Shown here: one piece after another, positions 12,901 through 25,100 of the stretch | Layout: each line of letters opens with the position of its first letter | How positions within the stretch are numbered: the stretch's first letter is position 1 | Source: Albifimbria verrucaria | Lineage: Eukaryota; Ascomycota; Sordariomycetes; Hypocreales; Stachybotryaceae | Assembly (NCBI GenBank): GCA_020081605.1 | Contig: JAHREC010000045.1 | Coordinates: forward strand, 434,001 to 498,000 | Length of the DNA: 64,000 nucleotides | Direction of reading: 5' to 3' | The notes under the pieces: model-generated | The model's input: only the letters and a program-made list of their open reading frames with translations | Databases searched by the model: none | Told to the model about the DNA's origin: nothing | Made by a program: the position numbers and the translations under genes

Positions 12901-15900
12901 ATGAAAACTCAGAGCAGCGAGTTGACGTTATTATTGAAATTGGACCTCACGGAGCTCTCGCAGGACCCATACAGCAAATTTTGACACTTCCTCAACTGAG
13001 CAAAGTCAAGATTGCTTACATGAACTGTCTTACGCGAGGGCAGAATGCAACCACTACCATGAGACAACTCGCATGCAATCTCATTCAACATGGCTTGGCT
13101 GTCAATCTGACTGCTGTCAATACCTCTCGAGTCGGACCACATTCTGAGGTCCTGCATGACTTACCGCCGTACCCTTGGACGCACCAAACCCGATACTGGA
13201 CTGAGCCTAGAGTCAGTTACGATCTTCGTTTCCGTCCACATCGACACCATGACTTGTTGGGTGCGAGATTGCCAGGCTCCAACAGACTCATACCAACTTG
13301 GAGGCACATTATTCGCGTCTCCGAGATGCCTTGGGTTCGAGAGCATTGTGTGCAGTCTCAGATAATTTATCCCGGGCTGGTCTCATATGCATGGCAATCG
13401 AAGGATTCCGCCAGTTGTGTCATGACAATAACGAGAATGTTGAAGCATACGAGATACGAGATGTTGACATCTCCAAAGCTTTGGCGATAGATGAGGATGG
13501 TAGCATGGAAGTTCAAATGACGATTCTACCAACAAACAAGAGTTTACTCGGCAGTGAGGGTTGGCATGAGTTTCGCATATACTCATATGCTCATGATCGG
13601 TTGCAATGGACTGAGCACTGCCGTGGTTCGATACATGGTCAGAGAACACTCTCATCTATCACACCCGAGTCGCCATCGTGCAGAATAGAGAGGTCGGGCG
13701 CTGAACGTAACTACCAGCGAATCAACCCAGACAACCTGTTTGAGTTCTTGAGAGGACAACACATAGAACACGGACCTGTTTTTCAAAACATCAAAACGAT
13801 TGAACCTTTGAAGACAGGCGTGACCGAAGTATCCTTTGAGGTTGCGGACATAGCAGTCGCAATGCCTAGCGGTTATCAACATGAACACATTATACATCCA
13901 ACGACTCTAGATTCAATATTCTTGGCAGCATATAGTGCCGCATTGTTTGGAAGCGCACAACCTCTGGATAACGCCTATGTTCCCCGTTCTATTAAACAAC
14001 TGACAATCTCGGGTAATATTTGCGCCGATGTTGGTCATGTATTCCAGGCCACATCTACTGTTCACCAACTAGACTCACAGACTTTGGGCGCCAGTGTAGT
14101 AGTTCATGATGGAGACATACCCGTCCTGGAAATTAATACTTTGGACTGCCAGTCACTTGGTGGCAAGGCAGTGAGAAAAAGTACGCATGTGGAAAACGAT
14201 CGAATGAGAGGGTTCATCTCCTGGAGAGAAGACATCGCCCTTAATAATGCCAAAGCACTAGTGAACAGGTTGAGATTCGCTGTGGATACGACAGAAGCAA
14301 ATCAGCTGAGAGACCTGAAGCATGCATGCCTCCACTATATGCAACAGGCTTTGAACTCGTCAGAGCTACCTGATAAAAGCAGTATGGAGCCACACCTTCG
14401 GAAGTATGTCTCCTGGATGCAACATCAATTAAAATTTCATCCTGTGCCGGGAGAAACAATGAATAATCTGCAAATTGAGAATCTCCTTGCCAGTGTTGCA
14501 ACCGCAACCGTCAATGGTGAATTGGTCACTCGCCTAGGCAAGCAGTTAATACCAATTCTTCGACGGGAGATTACAGCCTTGGAATTGATGAGACAAGGAG
14601 ATTTACTGACCAAGTTCTATCAGCACGCCTTGAAAATCAACCGATCATATTGGCAAGCGGCTGAAATAATCAGACTTTGTACTCACAAGAATCCACGAGC
14701 CCAAGTCTTGGAGATAGGGGCCGGTACGGGCAGCGGGACGCAAGCCTTCTTCAATGCCATTGACGATGACAATATAGGAAGTTCACTGGCTCCATTTGAA
14801 CACTACACATTCACCGATATCTCTGCTGGGTTCTTTGAAGCAGCGAAATCACTCTTCCATAGATGGGAGCACATGATGAGTTTTCGGAAGCTTGATATTG
14901 AGATCGACCCTGAGAAGCAAGGTTTCGAGCCTAATTCATACGATATAATCATTGCCGCTCAATGTTTACATGCAACTGCAAATATGTCGACAACGCTCTC
15001 TCATGTACGAAAGCTACTGAAACCAGGCGGGAAGCTAATCTTGGTGGAAACTACTCAGGATCATGTGGATCTATCCTTCTCATTTGGCCTGCTCAGTGGT
15101 TGGTGGCTAGGTATGTCAATCCCATCTTGGATTAATTTCCGGGTCCAACTATATATTAACGGCTTAAACAGGCGAAGAAGACGAACGAAAACTTACACCG
15201 AACCTAACGAAATCAGCCTGGAGCCATGTTCTTAAAGAGACGGGCTTCACAGGCATTGACGTCGAAGTTCAGGATTGTGAAAGTGATGAGCTTTACATGA
15301 TCAGCACTATGATGTCAAGCGCAATACAAACCAAACACATGGAAGCTCCTGAGGACATAGCTCTAGTCACACTAAACACTCTCCCTTCCGAAACATGGAT
15401 ATCAGCGATCAAGCAAGCTATACTTAAGGAACTGAATATTGTGCCGGACGTTGTCAACATCAACCTCATCGATCCTTCAAAGAAGTTCTGTGTCATCTTA
15501 GATGAGGCAGATGCTATTCTATCAAACATTACATCCGAGCAGTTCGGCCGTATTAGGGACATTCTGAGGGATAGTCAAGGGGTCCTTTGGATTTCTCGTG
15601 GCGGGATGATGGAATCAAGCTTACCACACGCCAGCCTTCAAATTGGTCTGCTCCGTACCTTACGAACAGAAACTGGAGGTGGACTCTTTGCTTCACTAGA
15701 TCTTGATGCTAACACCGCTGCATGGTCTTCTGATCGAGCAGAGGTGACCGCCAAGGTCATTCGTGCCGTCCTGGCAAATCGTTCAAGTCAATCGCCTTGG
15801 GACTTTGAATTTGCGGAACGCCAGGGCTTGATACACATACCGAGAATACATAATGCAGGAGCGGTATATCCATGGAACGGTGATGTCAAGAACTCTAGTC

Positions 15901-18193
15901 CGCAGCTGGAACGGTTCATCACAATGGATCCATCCTTCAATCTTCAAATTGAAACTCCAGGGATGCTTGATTCCCTATGTTTCCTTCCAAACCTCACTAG
16001 AGATGTCTCCCTTGCGGCCGATGAGATTGAGATTGATCCCAAAGCCTTTGGGGTGAATTTCAGAGATGTAATGGTCGCAATGGGACAGCTGCAGACGAAC
16101 AAATTCATGGGATTTGAGTGTGCCGGTACTATCTCCCGTCTAGGTATGGAGGCAGCATCTCAAGGATTCCATGTTGGAGACAGGGTATGCTGCCTACTAC
16201 GTGGGCAGTACACATCCCGGCCTCGGACACCGTGGAGACTTGTGGCTCATATTCCGAATAGCATGAAATATGAGACGGCAGCAGCCATACCTTTGGCATA
16301 TTCCACGGCCTATGGATCACTCTTCGAGACTGCCAAACTGCTGAAAGGTGAGCGTGTCCTCATCCACGCAGCAGCAGGGGTGTTGGTCAAGCTTCAATCT
16401 TATTCGCACAGCACATAGGAGCTGAAATCTTCGCGACTGCAAGTACTGAGGCAAAGAGGCTGTTACTATCATCTCAATTCGGGATTCCTCATGACCACAT
16501 ATATTCCAGCAGAGATGCCGGCTTTGTGGAGCATATTCATCGTCTCACTGGGGGCAAAGGCGTCGACGTAGTTATTAACTCGCTCTCCGGCAACTTGCTT
16601 CAAGAATCATTTAATTGCATGTCACAATTCGGAAGATTTGTGGAGGTTGGAAAGCGTGATCTGGAACAGAACAATCGTCTCGGCATGTTTCCATTCACAC
16701 GAAACGTCTCATTCATGGCTTACGACCTTACTATATGGGCAGAGCTGAGACCTGAAATTGTTTCTCGCGGGCTCAATAAAAGTATTCAGCTTCTCGAAGC
16801 GCTAGACAAGCAGCCAATGTACCCGATTACAACTTATCCTATCTCATCCATCGAGAAGGCATTCAGATCTATGCAAACGGGTCAACACATCGGCAAACTT
16901 GTCCTCTCCGTCAATCCTGAGGACATTGTCAAGGTGGGTGTTTTTTTCGTTGGTTTGTACGGCTTCTTTCTGGAATAATTGTGCTAATATGTGCCTTTCC
17001 TAGGTAAAACACCCCATCCAGACGGCCAACCTTCGTGAGGATGCTTCCTATCTCATTGTTGGCGGAATGACCGGTATAGGCAGATCACTGTGCAAGTGGA
17101 TGGTGGAGCACGGTGCTAAAAATATTGTAATCCTCTCTCGCGGCGCCAAAAAGGACGATTCTATACTTGAGATGGAGGAAAATTTCAATTGTCGGATTCT
17201 CTGTTTGGCTTGTGACATTTCACGAGAGGATGACATAGAGCGTGTTTTGCAGAATCTAAATGGCAATATGCCCCCTATCAAAGGCATCATCCAGGGCGCT
17301 ATGGTGTTGAAGGTACGCATATTACTAAAATTCACCCGTCCGATGGAAACGCAAAGAAATACTCACTTCATTCTTAGGATACTGTCATAGAGCGCATGTC
17401 GTTCTCGGATTTTAGCAGCGTAGTCCGTCCGAAAGTCGACGGATCGTGGAATCTTCACAAGAAGTTCCAGGATTTGGATTTCTTTATTATGCTCTCGTCT
17501 AGTACAGGCATAATTGGAAATGGTGGCCAGGGCAACTGTGCTTCAGGTGGAGTATTCCAAGATGCTCTTTGTCACTACAGAAGAGGACAAAAGCTTCCGG
17601 CTACAACCATTGATCTCGGGCAGGTCAAAACCGTTGGGTGGGTCGCATCAACCGGTGCACTATCAAGCACAATTGAAAACATGGGGATAGGTTCCCTCAG
17701 CGAGGAGGAGGTGCACGAACTCATAGAAATGTGCATAAAGTCGCCTAGCCTGCCAGGTCAAATTATCACAGGTATTAAATCAGGGCCTGGAGCACATTGG
17801 GACACCCAAGCTTGGACTAAAGACGCTCGATTCTCGCCACTGAAATATCGCCAAACTTCAACCCAGCCTGACGGTCTCACACCAAATAAGATTCACTCTA
17901 CTGTCAACATTATGGAGAAACTGTTGGAGAAACCTTGCGCTGTTGAAGAAGAGAGGAAAACAGTGGTGGAAGCAATCACAAGAAAATTGTCCAAGATGTT
18001 TATGGTTGCTGAAGAAGAACTACTGCGTACGCAAAAGCTCAGTGAGATTGGGGTCGATTCTCTTGTGGCTGTTGAGTTGCGAAACTGGTTGAACTCGCAG
18101 GTAGGTATAAGTATGTCGATTTTTGAACTGATGAACAGTTCAACTTTGCAAGAACTTGCGATTTTAGTCTTGAAAAAGTGGAAGCAGAAATAA
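9984..18193 (+). CDS. Highly reducing iterative polyketide synthase, KS-AT-DH-MT-ER-KR-ACP
   Basis: Type I iterative PKS of about 2,550 residues building a reduced, C-methylated chain. KS: active Cys in [24 protein letters not shown] and GHTEAVSG (9984-11570). [13 protein letters not shown] (about 12358). [15 protein letters not shown] and HPTTLDSI (about 13340-13910). [14 protein letters not shown] (about 14708). ER: HAAAGGVGQ-type cofactor loop (about 16368). [12 protein letters not shown] (17062), but the catalytic NYA reads NCA (about 17535). [14 protein letters not shown] (about 18048). No releasing domain, as usual for this class. Nine introns with good borders: 10153-10224, 10312-10369, 10428-10486, 10821-10874, 11396-11465, 12179-12228, 15111-15171, 16934-17003, 17313-17377. 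Frame continuity needs two missing bases in the G runs at 10026-10030 and 10934-10937, and one each at 11504-11507, 12040-12041, 13374-13376 and 16377-16380. With these the coding length is a multiple of three. The product may be handed to the neighbouring NRPS (inference). Confidence 0.93.
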
Positions 18194-19448
18194 TAGTCCA
18201 GAGCTGAGGTTCTCAATCACGAGATTCTTATGTCTGTTGTCTTATTTACAGAGTTTGGGTCACTTAGGTATCATAGCTATGTAATTCTCGAAATTCTGTA
18301 CCTATCTTGTCGGAATTGGTATTCACACTCTTTGTCTACGTGTTAATAAATTATGAAGTCGAGCTTGTTGGTGAACTACCGAAAGGGAGAGCGCTGTTGA
18401 ACATGATGGTTTCTCTCGCAAGTGCAAAGGCACCATCCTTGCGAGTTCTTCAACAAATCCATTTACACCGAGAAATCGTCTTTATCTGTTATGTCCATGG
18501 ACGTGATGTGTCTGGGTTGGGAGAAGAGCGATTCAGTTCCGCGTTTTGCTTTTAGTTACCCTGGATTGGTTTTATCTCATCACCCTCTTATGGATGTAAA
18601 GGTTGTAGTCTGTCCGGTTCCTGGGCCGGAAATACTGTAAATAAGAATCAATTATGTTTTAGTTTATTTATTTTTTCCCCTTTGAATGCAACTGATTGCT
18701 TCTCAACCCGAATTTTTCTGGCATGTTGCGTAATTTTGGAGTGTGATAGTGTTTTGTTCCCAGCGAGATGGTTAACGATGAACAAGTGCCTATCCAAGGT
18801 GATGTCCCACACTGTAGGTAGCAAGCCCAGCAGCAGATTTAAAGTCAATGTATTTGAGAACCTCTCCAGGCTTGCATATTCGCTATTCATAAATATTGTA
18901 CCTTAGGCTCATATGCTCTTTATTTCTGTCGTTCCCTGCTTTGTCGTATGTCAAATGGGTGACACATTGCTACTCGACAAAAAAAAACGAATGACGATGA
19001 AAAAGATGCTTAGCTATTTCAATATGCCATCCAATGAATAACTTACGGTGGATGTAGATAGATTACCTGCTGGGGTCTAAGCGAACAATAAATACTTACC
19101 TCTGTGTAGGCACTTGTTAACCAGTCAGACCAGCCTGGTGCCTGATCTATAGTGGGGTTTGTGGAAATGAGCCGCTGCACTTCAAGATTGCTCAAGCGAG
19201 ACTCACCGTTGAGACTTTTCACGTGACAGCAGTTTATCTCACGATTCACCAGTTTCAGGGGCTAGGCATCAGCCCTTAACTGGAGACGCAAGACACCACC
19301 AACATCACTTATAACTGAGGTGCACAGAAGCAGGAAACGTCGAAGCACGATCAGTCACACACCAACCTTAACTCAAAGTCGCCTTGGACAAGAGCTTTGC
19401 AAAACATACGGTCTTTGAGCCTAATACTTGGTCCCTCTGAGCGAATCA
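18194..19448. other. Intergenic, no gene seen
   Basis: AT-rich 3' flank of the PKS and upstream region of the BRCT gene. Open frames are short and lack protein-like composition. A run of nine A lies at about 18979-18987. Confidence 0.6.
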
Positions 19449-20404
19449 ATGGCACCCCAACTACTCTCTTCGTAGTTGTATCCCAAATATGGGACGACGA
19501 CTACACGATAGAAGGCGTTCGTGAGCCTGAGGTTTACACAACCAAAAACAGGCCAACGCAGCCGGTCGAAAACTCATGTATCGCTATGCTGAGTTGCTTG
19601 ACTCCCTAGGGGACCCTGAAGACTGGGAATACTCGCATCAACTTGACAATGAGGGTTTTTATAGGGGCAAGTACTTCAAAAGGTTCCCTTCTTGATTGAT
19701 ATTATTCTGACAACTTAGGATAGGCGAACTTGACGGTGGTCCGGTGGACACGTGGCTGCGCAAGTGTTCATCTATAAGGTAGGCTTAAATCAAGCTAGCA
19801 CCCGAAGGACGGCAAAGCGCATACCGGATGATGATGATGCCAAGCCATCCGAGGATAAAAATGAAGACGAAGATGATGAGACTGATGGCGATGATGATGA
19901 TGATGATGATGAAGATGGAGATGGAGATGGAGATGTCGACATGGACGTCCCCAACCAAAACGATCCGCCGCTACCACCAAGCGCAAGGAAACTCCAGTCT
20001 CTCATTCAGCCCCGAAGCCAAAAGTTTTGCGAAAGACGATTCCCGTCGGTCTTCCAGATTGTCTTGATGGTGTCAAACTCTTGTTCACTGGGACTTTCGA
20101 GACAATGGATCGTGTGACATCCATTGCAACGGCTAAGAAATACGGAGCCGATGTGGTGACCAAGCTCGAAGATACGGACTACATTGTTACCGGGCAGCGG
20201 ATCGGTCCTAAGAAGGCCAAGATTATAAATGAACTCGAACTAGAAACCATCGACGAACAGGAGTTCTTTTATATTCTTGAGAATGGGGTCAGCGAGGACA
20301 AAAGACAGCGGATGGCGAATAAGAGGAGCGCAGACGAGGCAGAAGCACCCGAAGTGGAGAAGAAGCCAAAAGCCACGGCGGGGAGAAAGAGGGCTAGGAA
20401 GTAA
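19449..20404 (+). CDS. BRCT-domain protein with long acidic linker
   Basis: Likely nuclear protein. The C-terminal half (about 20050-20290) is a BRCT domain of the RFC1/DNA-ligase type: VKLLFTGTFETMDR, KYGADVVTKLEDTDYIVTG, then IIDEQEF-like TIDEQEFFYIL. It ends in a basic tail (KKPKATAGRKRARK), a plausible nuclear-localisation signal. Before it runs an Asp/Glu linker made by GAT/GAA/GAG triplets (19828-19945). The N-terminal 90 residues (SQIWDDDYTIEG, KLMYRYAELLDSLGDPEDWEY) are not recognised. Start chosen at 19449 because a one-base loss in the C run 19455-19458 joins it to the long frame. Further single losses fit at 19551-19552, 19741-19742 and 19949-19952, and a short intron at 19683-19718 whose GTTCCC donor is weak. 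BRCT domains bind phosphopeptides or DNA; the role here is unknown. Probably not part of the metabolite cluster. Confidence 0.75.
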
Positions 20405-20581
20405 TTGCATTCTGACTGATGGCGATGTGGATGGTCAGAACGTCTGGTAAAACAGAATATTTAATTTTAGTGGTGCTATGCCCTCATAGGCAATCAGAGT
20501 TCCTGAACCTGTATCAAGATTTCAATAGGAGAGACATGAGTTGCAAGTTAATCAACTGTGAACTAATTTATACTACTTGCT

Positions 20582-21480
20582 TTATTCAAAATATCCACCG
20601 TGCTCGAGATCCTCAAGAAGCCCACACTGTCGAGGAATCCAGCCTAACACCTCCTGGGTGTTCTTGCTCGAGGTAGGATTGTCCGTGCTTACGATGGGTA
20701 AGAATGAACCATAGTGCTCTTGAGCGTCTTGCATTGTTTTAGAAACAATTGGAACACCAAGCTTCTTGCCGATGACATCCGCTATATTCTTCATTGCAAC
20801 GCCTTCCTCTGCAACGATATGGAATGTTGCGCCAGCTTCCGCCTTCTCTAGTGCTGCAAGATAAGCGGTGGCCGTATCTAGTACGTGGACTGCTGGCCAG
20901 CGATTTTTTCCATCTCCAATGTAGACGGACATTCCTTTGTCACGCGCGGTTGTCACCAGTCTAGCCATAAACATGTGATCATCACCGTCACCATGGTTGA
21001 CCGGAGCAAGCCGCATGATTGCTGTCCGAACTCCCTTTGACGCAAGAGCCCTGCCTAGAGACTCAGACTCGCCACGAGCTGCGAAAGCAGGAGACGAAGT
21101 GTCATGTGTATCATTCTCAGCCGCCAGACGCCCATGAGGTAAGAGCATTGTCCCGGAAGTGATGATCAGGGGGCGATTGGATCCGGCAAGAGCATCTCCC
21201 ATGGCACGGATAGCTTCTTGGTCAATTTGACAGCTTTTAGCGAAGTTGGAAAAATCATGGATGAATGCCAAGTGAATCACGCCATCTGAATTAGCAGCGG
21301 CTGTCCCGAGGATATCCAGGTCAAGTAAAGAGCCGCGCTGAATTTCCGCTCAAGTACGCTCAACTCTTCTGCAGCCTTGTCAGAGCGAGCGAGGCCGATA
21401 ACAACGTGTCCTGCATCTACAAGGTGTTTGACGACTGCTTTACCAACAAAGCCAGTACCACCAGTGATAAATACACGCAT
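20582..21480 (-). CDS. Atypical extended short-chain dehydrogenase (NAD-dependent epimerase-like)
   Basis: Cytosolic NAD(P)-binding oxidoreductase. It begins [13 protein letters not shown], the TGxxGxxG nucleotide loop of extended SDRs, and ends about 295 residues later. The middle part has [27 protein letters not shown] and [16 protein letters not shown], typical of a widespread bacterial and fungal group annotated as NAD-dependent epimerase/dehydratase. The usual YxxxK pair is not visible, as in that atypical group. The substrate is unknown. One base appears missing at about 21351, between the N-terminal Rossmann piece and the rest. It is transcribed away from the Zn2Cys6 regulator, from which it is separated by 460 bases. 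It could tailor the neighbouring pathway, but nothing in the sequence proves it. Confidence 0.85.
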
Positions 21481-21941
21481 AACGATGAGAATTGTCGGAC
21501 TGTTTCAGAGAATTGGACTTGAGGATGTGCTTGAATCAACTCAACAGGCCGAGCTCTACTTATAATCATTTTTCCTTACATGGTGGCTTAGACAGCTCGC
21601 ACATCGCTGTTCTGATATGGAAATGGCGGTGCGATGGTTTCATCCGAACCAGGTCATCCATCATCCCTGGTGGACCCAGGCCCTTCATTGCCCAGTAAAG
21701 TCGCCAATAACGCGACAAACGGCATAGCGTTGGATTTCTGCAGAGCAACAGTTACACATGATTGGATGGCCCGGAACCAATACAGCCCGATTGGATCTGA
21801 ATGACATCTGGGATGATGTGGAACGTTATACCTGATCTTCTTCTCTCAGCGCTTACGTTCTAGGATTTATCTCTCGACATTTTATGTGACAAGATACAAG
21901 GAAACCACGCATACGCCGCACTTAAAACGCAACCATTGAGT
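21481..21941. promoter_or_regulatory. Divergent promoter between SDR and Zn2Cys6 regulator
   Basis: The only space from which both the SDR (minus) and the regulator (plus) can be driven. No convincing TATA or palindromic CGG pair was noticed. A shared promoter makes mutual regulation possible (inference). Confidence 0.5.
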
Positions 21942-23338
21942 ATGCAGTCCAACCTGCCAGGCGATGGCCGCCGCAAACGTAGACCATACAGAAAATCTGT
22001 TTTTGGCTGCCGGAACTGCAAGCTTCGAAGGATCAAGGTAAGTTTAGTAGATGCTTTCGACAATTAATCACCCGAGCTTATCGCTGGCCTCCCAGTGTGA
22101 TGAGACTAAACCAGAATGTCAGAGGTGCAAGGGTCATGGCTTATTATGCAACTTTCGGGCTAGTATTCCAGACCTTGAGAATGTTACGCCTGGGTCACAC
22201 AATCAAGCATTTGAGCTCGTCAACATGGTGCAAAGGCAAAGGCAAAGCTGCACCCTGTACCCAGTCAACCAGGCTATGATCTGCTCGGATGGCGTTGTGG
22301 CATTTGAAATGTCTGCGCAATCTATGTCCGGCCTTGAGCGATTCCGCAACCGGACCCTTGGTTCTTTCAGCGTCGAAATGACAGAGGTTTGGAGGAACCG
22401 CATGCCTTACATTGCTTTCCAGGTAGGAGTTAGATCATTAGTCCAGATCACGGAACCTCGTACACTCGGTGTGGCTAGAAACTAACCCAACACTAGGCTC
22501 CGTATTTAATGCATACCATGCTGGCAGTTGCAGCGGCACATGAGCGATACTCGAATGACTCTACAATTAATCGCCGGTCGCGTATCGAGTCATACCACTA
22601 TTTCCAAAGTGTCTCCCTCTTCAACCGAAAGCTGTCATGCCCTATTGCCTTGGCAGACAGAGATCCTCTGTGGGCCACAGCAGCATTACTTGGCATCATG
22701 CTAAGTGCCTCCTTCGACGCAGTGTCACCTGAAGAAGCCTGGCCACTTCGGCCTTGTGAACCCTTAGACCTGGAATGGTTTCGTCTAAGTGAAGGAAAAA
22801 AAGCTGTCTGGAGACTTACAAATCCCTTGCGACTCGACAGCATATTTCGATCGATGGCTGGAGAGTATGCGAGTTTCAATTTACCAATACCACCTTCTGG
22901 AACTGTGGGTATCTCGGCGGCTTTGTCCTTGGTCTGCGGCTTGAATGACTTCAGTAATCGAGACAATAATCCATACTTTGTGGCAGCGCATGTATTAACA
23001 CAACTTCAACAACTCTTGCAGTGTGGACATGCAGATATTCGGATGGTGACTTTTATGAGTCAATCACAGCCATCATTCCGGAACCTTCTGCATAAAAAGA
23101 CCCTACTGCTCTCTTACTCCTGGTGCTATGGTATGAGGTTGCAAGTCCAGTGCTGTGGTGGGTAGATCAGCGGGCTCGAGTGGAAAGTCAAGCCATCAGA
23201 ATCTTTCTCCAGAGATATCATTGCAATAGCAGTGTTTGTGGGCTGCTTCCCCTATTTCTCGAGAGTATTCATGTGTTACCAAGTAACGGTTTGAATCATG
23301 TTGCTTGCAGAGCTTTTTACAAGGATTGTGTCTCGTAG
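21942..23338 (+). CDS. Zn2Cys6 transcription factor
   Basis: Nuclear DNA-binding regulator of the fungal binuclear-cluster class. The zinc cluster has the pattern CRNCKLRRIKC, then CQRC and C, split by an intron at 22038-22095, a common intron site in this family. It is preceded by a basic patch (GRRKRRPYRK). A second intron is 22423-22496. The rest (about 350 residues) has the hydrophobic and Trp-rich look of the fungal-specific C-terminal region, for example AVAAAHERYS and PYFVAAHVLTQLQQLL. One base appears missing from the A run at 23094-23098; without it the protein would lose its last 80 residues. The target is unknown: it lies 4 kb beyond the PKS and next to the SDR, so it could control either the cluster or the SDR alone. 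Confidence 0.85.
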
Positions 23339-24670
23339 ATGACAGGTGAATACAGATTTTCCCTCAGAGAAGATATTAGTACGAATAAGTTTCCTGGCTT
23401 ATGAATGATGTTGGCTTTTAATGTAGTTAGCTTCAGACTTGAGGAATTGGCTTCTTCTTATCCCACCAGCATGGCTAGAAATTTGTAGGTGTAAGAACAT
23501 ACACTTATACCAGTCTCGTGTTAAGAAAACCAGAAAACGCCACAGAGGTAATTCAAAAACTGACTCTTTTATCAGATAATTAGTTTATCAGAGTACACAT
23601 GATGCCATAGCTTGTGGAGTCTAACAAATCTCAAATTAGATCATGGTGTGAAACGGTAGGTGGAAGCTATTGAACCAACACGAGAATGGGTTCGTCTACA
23701 AATATATTTTACGCTAATTACTGCATATAAAAAGGCCGCAAATGTTTGATTATCCTTGGTTTTGGAATAATTTAGCATAAAGGCTTAGTACCTGGACCTT
23801 CAAGCATAATCTAGCCAAAGTCACGACAACGGCCGACACTAAAAGTCAAGTGCATATCACCAGCCAACAACATCGCATATCGCCCTCACTAATAAGAAGC
23901 CCGCTTTTCCAACCATTTAGCTTCTTTATATGTATGTTGGATAGGGATCGAAGTGCTCGATCATTAATCAGTTTCAAGCCTTCGCCATCCATGAACGGCT
24001 ATTGCGGATGGACGGCTATGGCGGAAGACGATTGCCCAATTCTCCACATATGCGCTTACGCTGCATGGGGACTGCATCATGGCCTCATTGCCTCAATTAT
24101 TAATCCTGAAAAATACATCTAATATGGCTTAACCACAAAAGATGCGCCGCATACTACAATCCAATCATATTAGGCTAGCAGTTGTATGGATGTAGTTGTG
24201 TAGACGCCGACAATCCGACAGAACGACAACAAACCCATCTCATAAACACGTGAAGAACAGCGTTCACACAATTTTGCTTGTCGTATGTCAGGGTCAGCAT
24301 AGAGACTTGTTGCCGTTGCCCAGAGAGTCTCGTCATTCTACACCTTCAACCTAAATGCTCAACAGCGACGGCCAAAATACCCAACTGCCCTCTATGTCGC
24401 AACACAAATTACAAGCCACCCGGGTTTTTTACCGCTTGTTGTTCCTGTTATCGCCACCTTTACGCTTGTGGCTCTTCACTGGTTTGCCAACCGGCCCCGC
24501 AGAGATCCGCCGAAAGATAACAACTCATTCCGGGTCCACGGCATGCCGCTGACGTGAAGAACCACTTGGGCAGGGTTGAAAAGGGCAACATGAGATTGAT
24601 GATTGTAAACTCAGCGACCAAGTGTATGTGGCGCTGCCAACCAGCACATGGCAGATGCTGGCTAGTTTAG

Positions 24671-24985
24671 GCCTAGATAGTATAAACGGGAGTAAGCCTG
24701 CTGAACAAGGAAGAATCAAGCATATATTGTACCGGAGTAACGGCACGCTGAGGCTTAAACTTCAGACCTCTTAGCCCAGCTGACACGATGGTAAAGAGAA
24801 ACTATACTAGCTAGAACATGGGGCATTCTGCCTTATTGGGGCCTAGGTAATATCGACCGCCGGAGTAAGCTTGCTGAATAAGGAAGAACCAAACACATAG
24901 TACCGGAGTAACGGCATGGTAGGGCTGAACTTACATCTTCTAATCCAGATGACACGGCGTCGAAGAGAAACTACAGATGCTGACC
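24671..24985. repeat. Two-copy direct repeat, period about 170 bases
   Basis: The copies begin GCCTAG at 24671 and 24841. Shared blocks include GGAGTAAGC, AAGGAAGAA, TACCGGAGTAACGGCA, CCAG-TGACACG and AAGAGAAACTA in the same order and spacing. They differ at many sites, mostly by C/T and A/G changes, so the duplication is old. It ends about 30 bases before the TATA box of the secreted protein gene. Confidence 0.8.
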
Positions 24986-25011
24986 CGAAGGGCCCAAGGG
25001 AAATATATATC

Positions 25012-25018
25012 TATAAAA
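25012..25018 (+). promoter_or_regulatory. TATA box of the orphan secreted protein
   Basis: TATAAAA 83 bases before the start codon at 25101. Confidence 0.55.
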
Positions 25019-25100
25019 TGTGCCCGGCTAGCTTTTGAGTAATATCTTCTGTATCTCGCTCTCCAGACATCTTGAGATTTCATATTTATCATCACTCAAA

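Larger units (their letters stand above)
23339..25100. other. Intergenic with a diverged tandem repeat
   Basis: No credible gene. An open frame at 23850-24122 has no recognisable features. The right part holds the two-copy repeat listed separately and the promoter of the secreted protein. Confidence 0.6.

Noticed and set aside
19828..19945. Ser- or His-rich minus-strand protein
   Set aside because: It is the reverse reading of the GAT/GAA tract that encodes the acidic linker of the BRCT protein.
23850..24122. 90-codon open frame as a gene
   Set aside because: No signal peptide, family, promoter or codon bias supports it.
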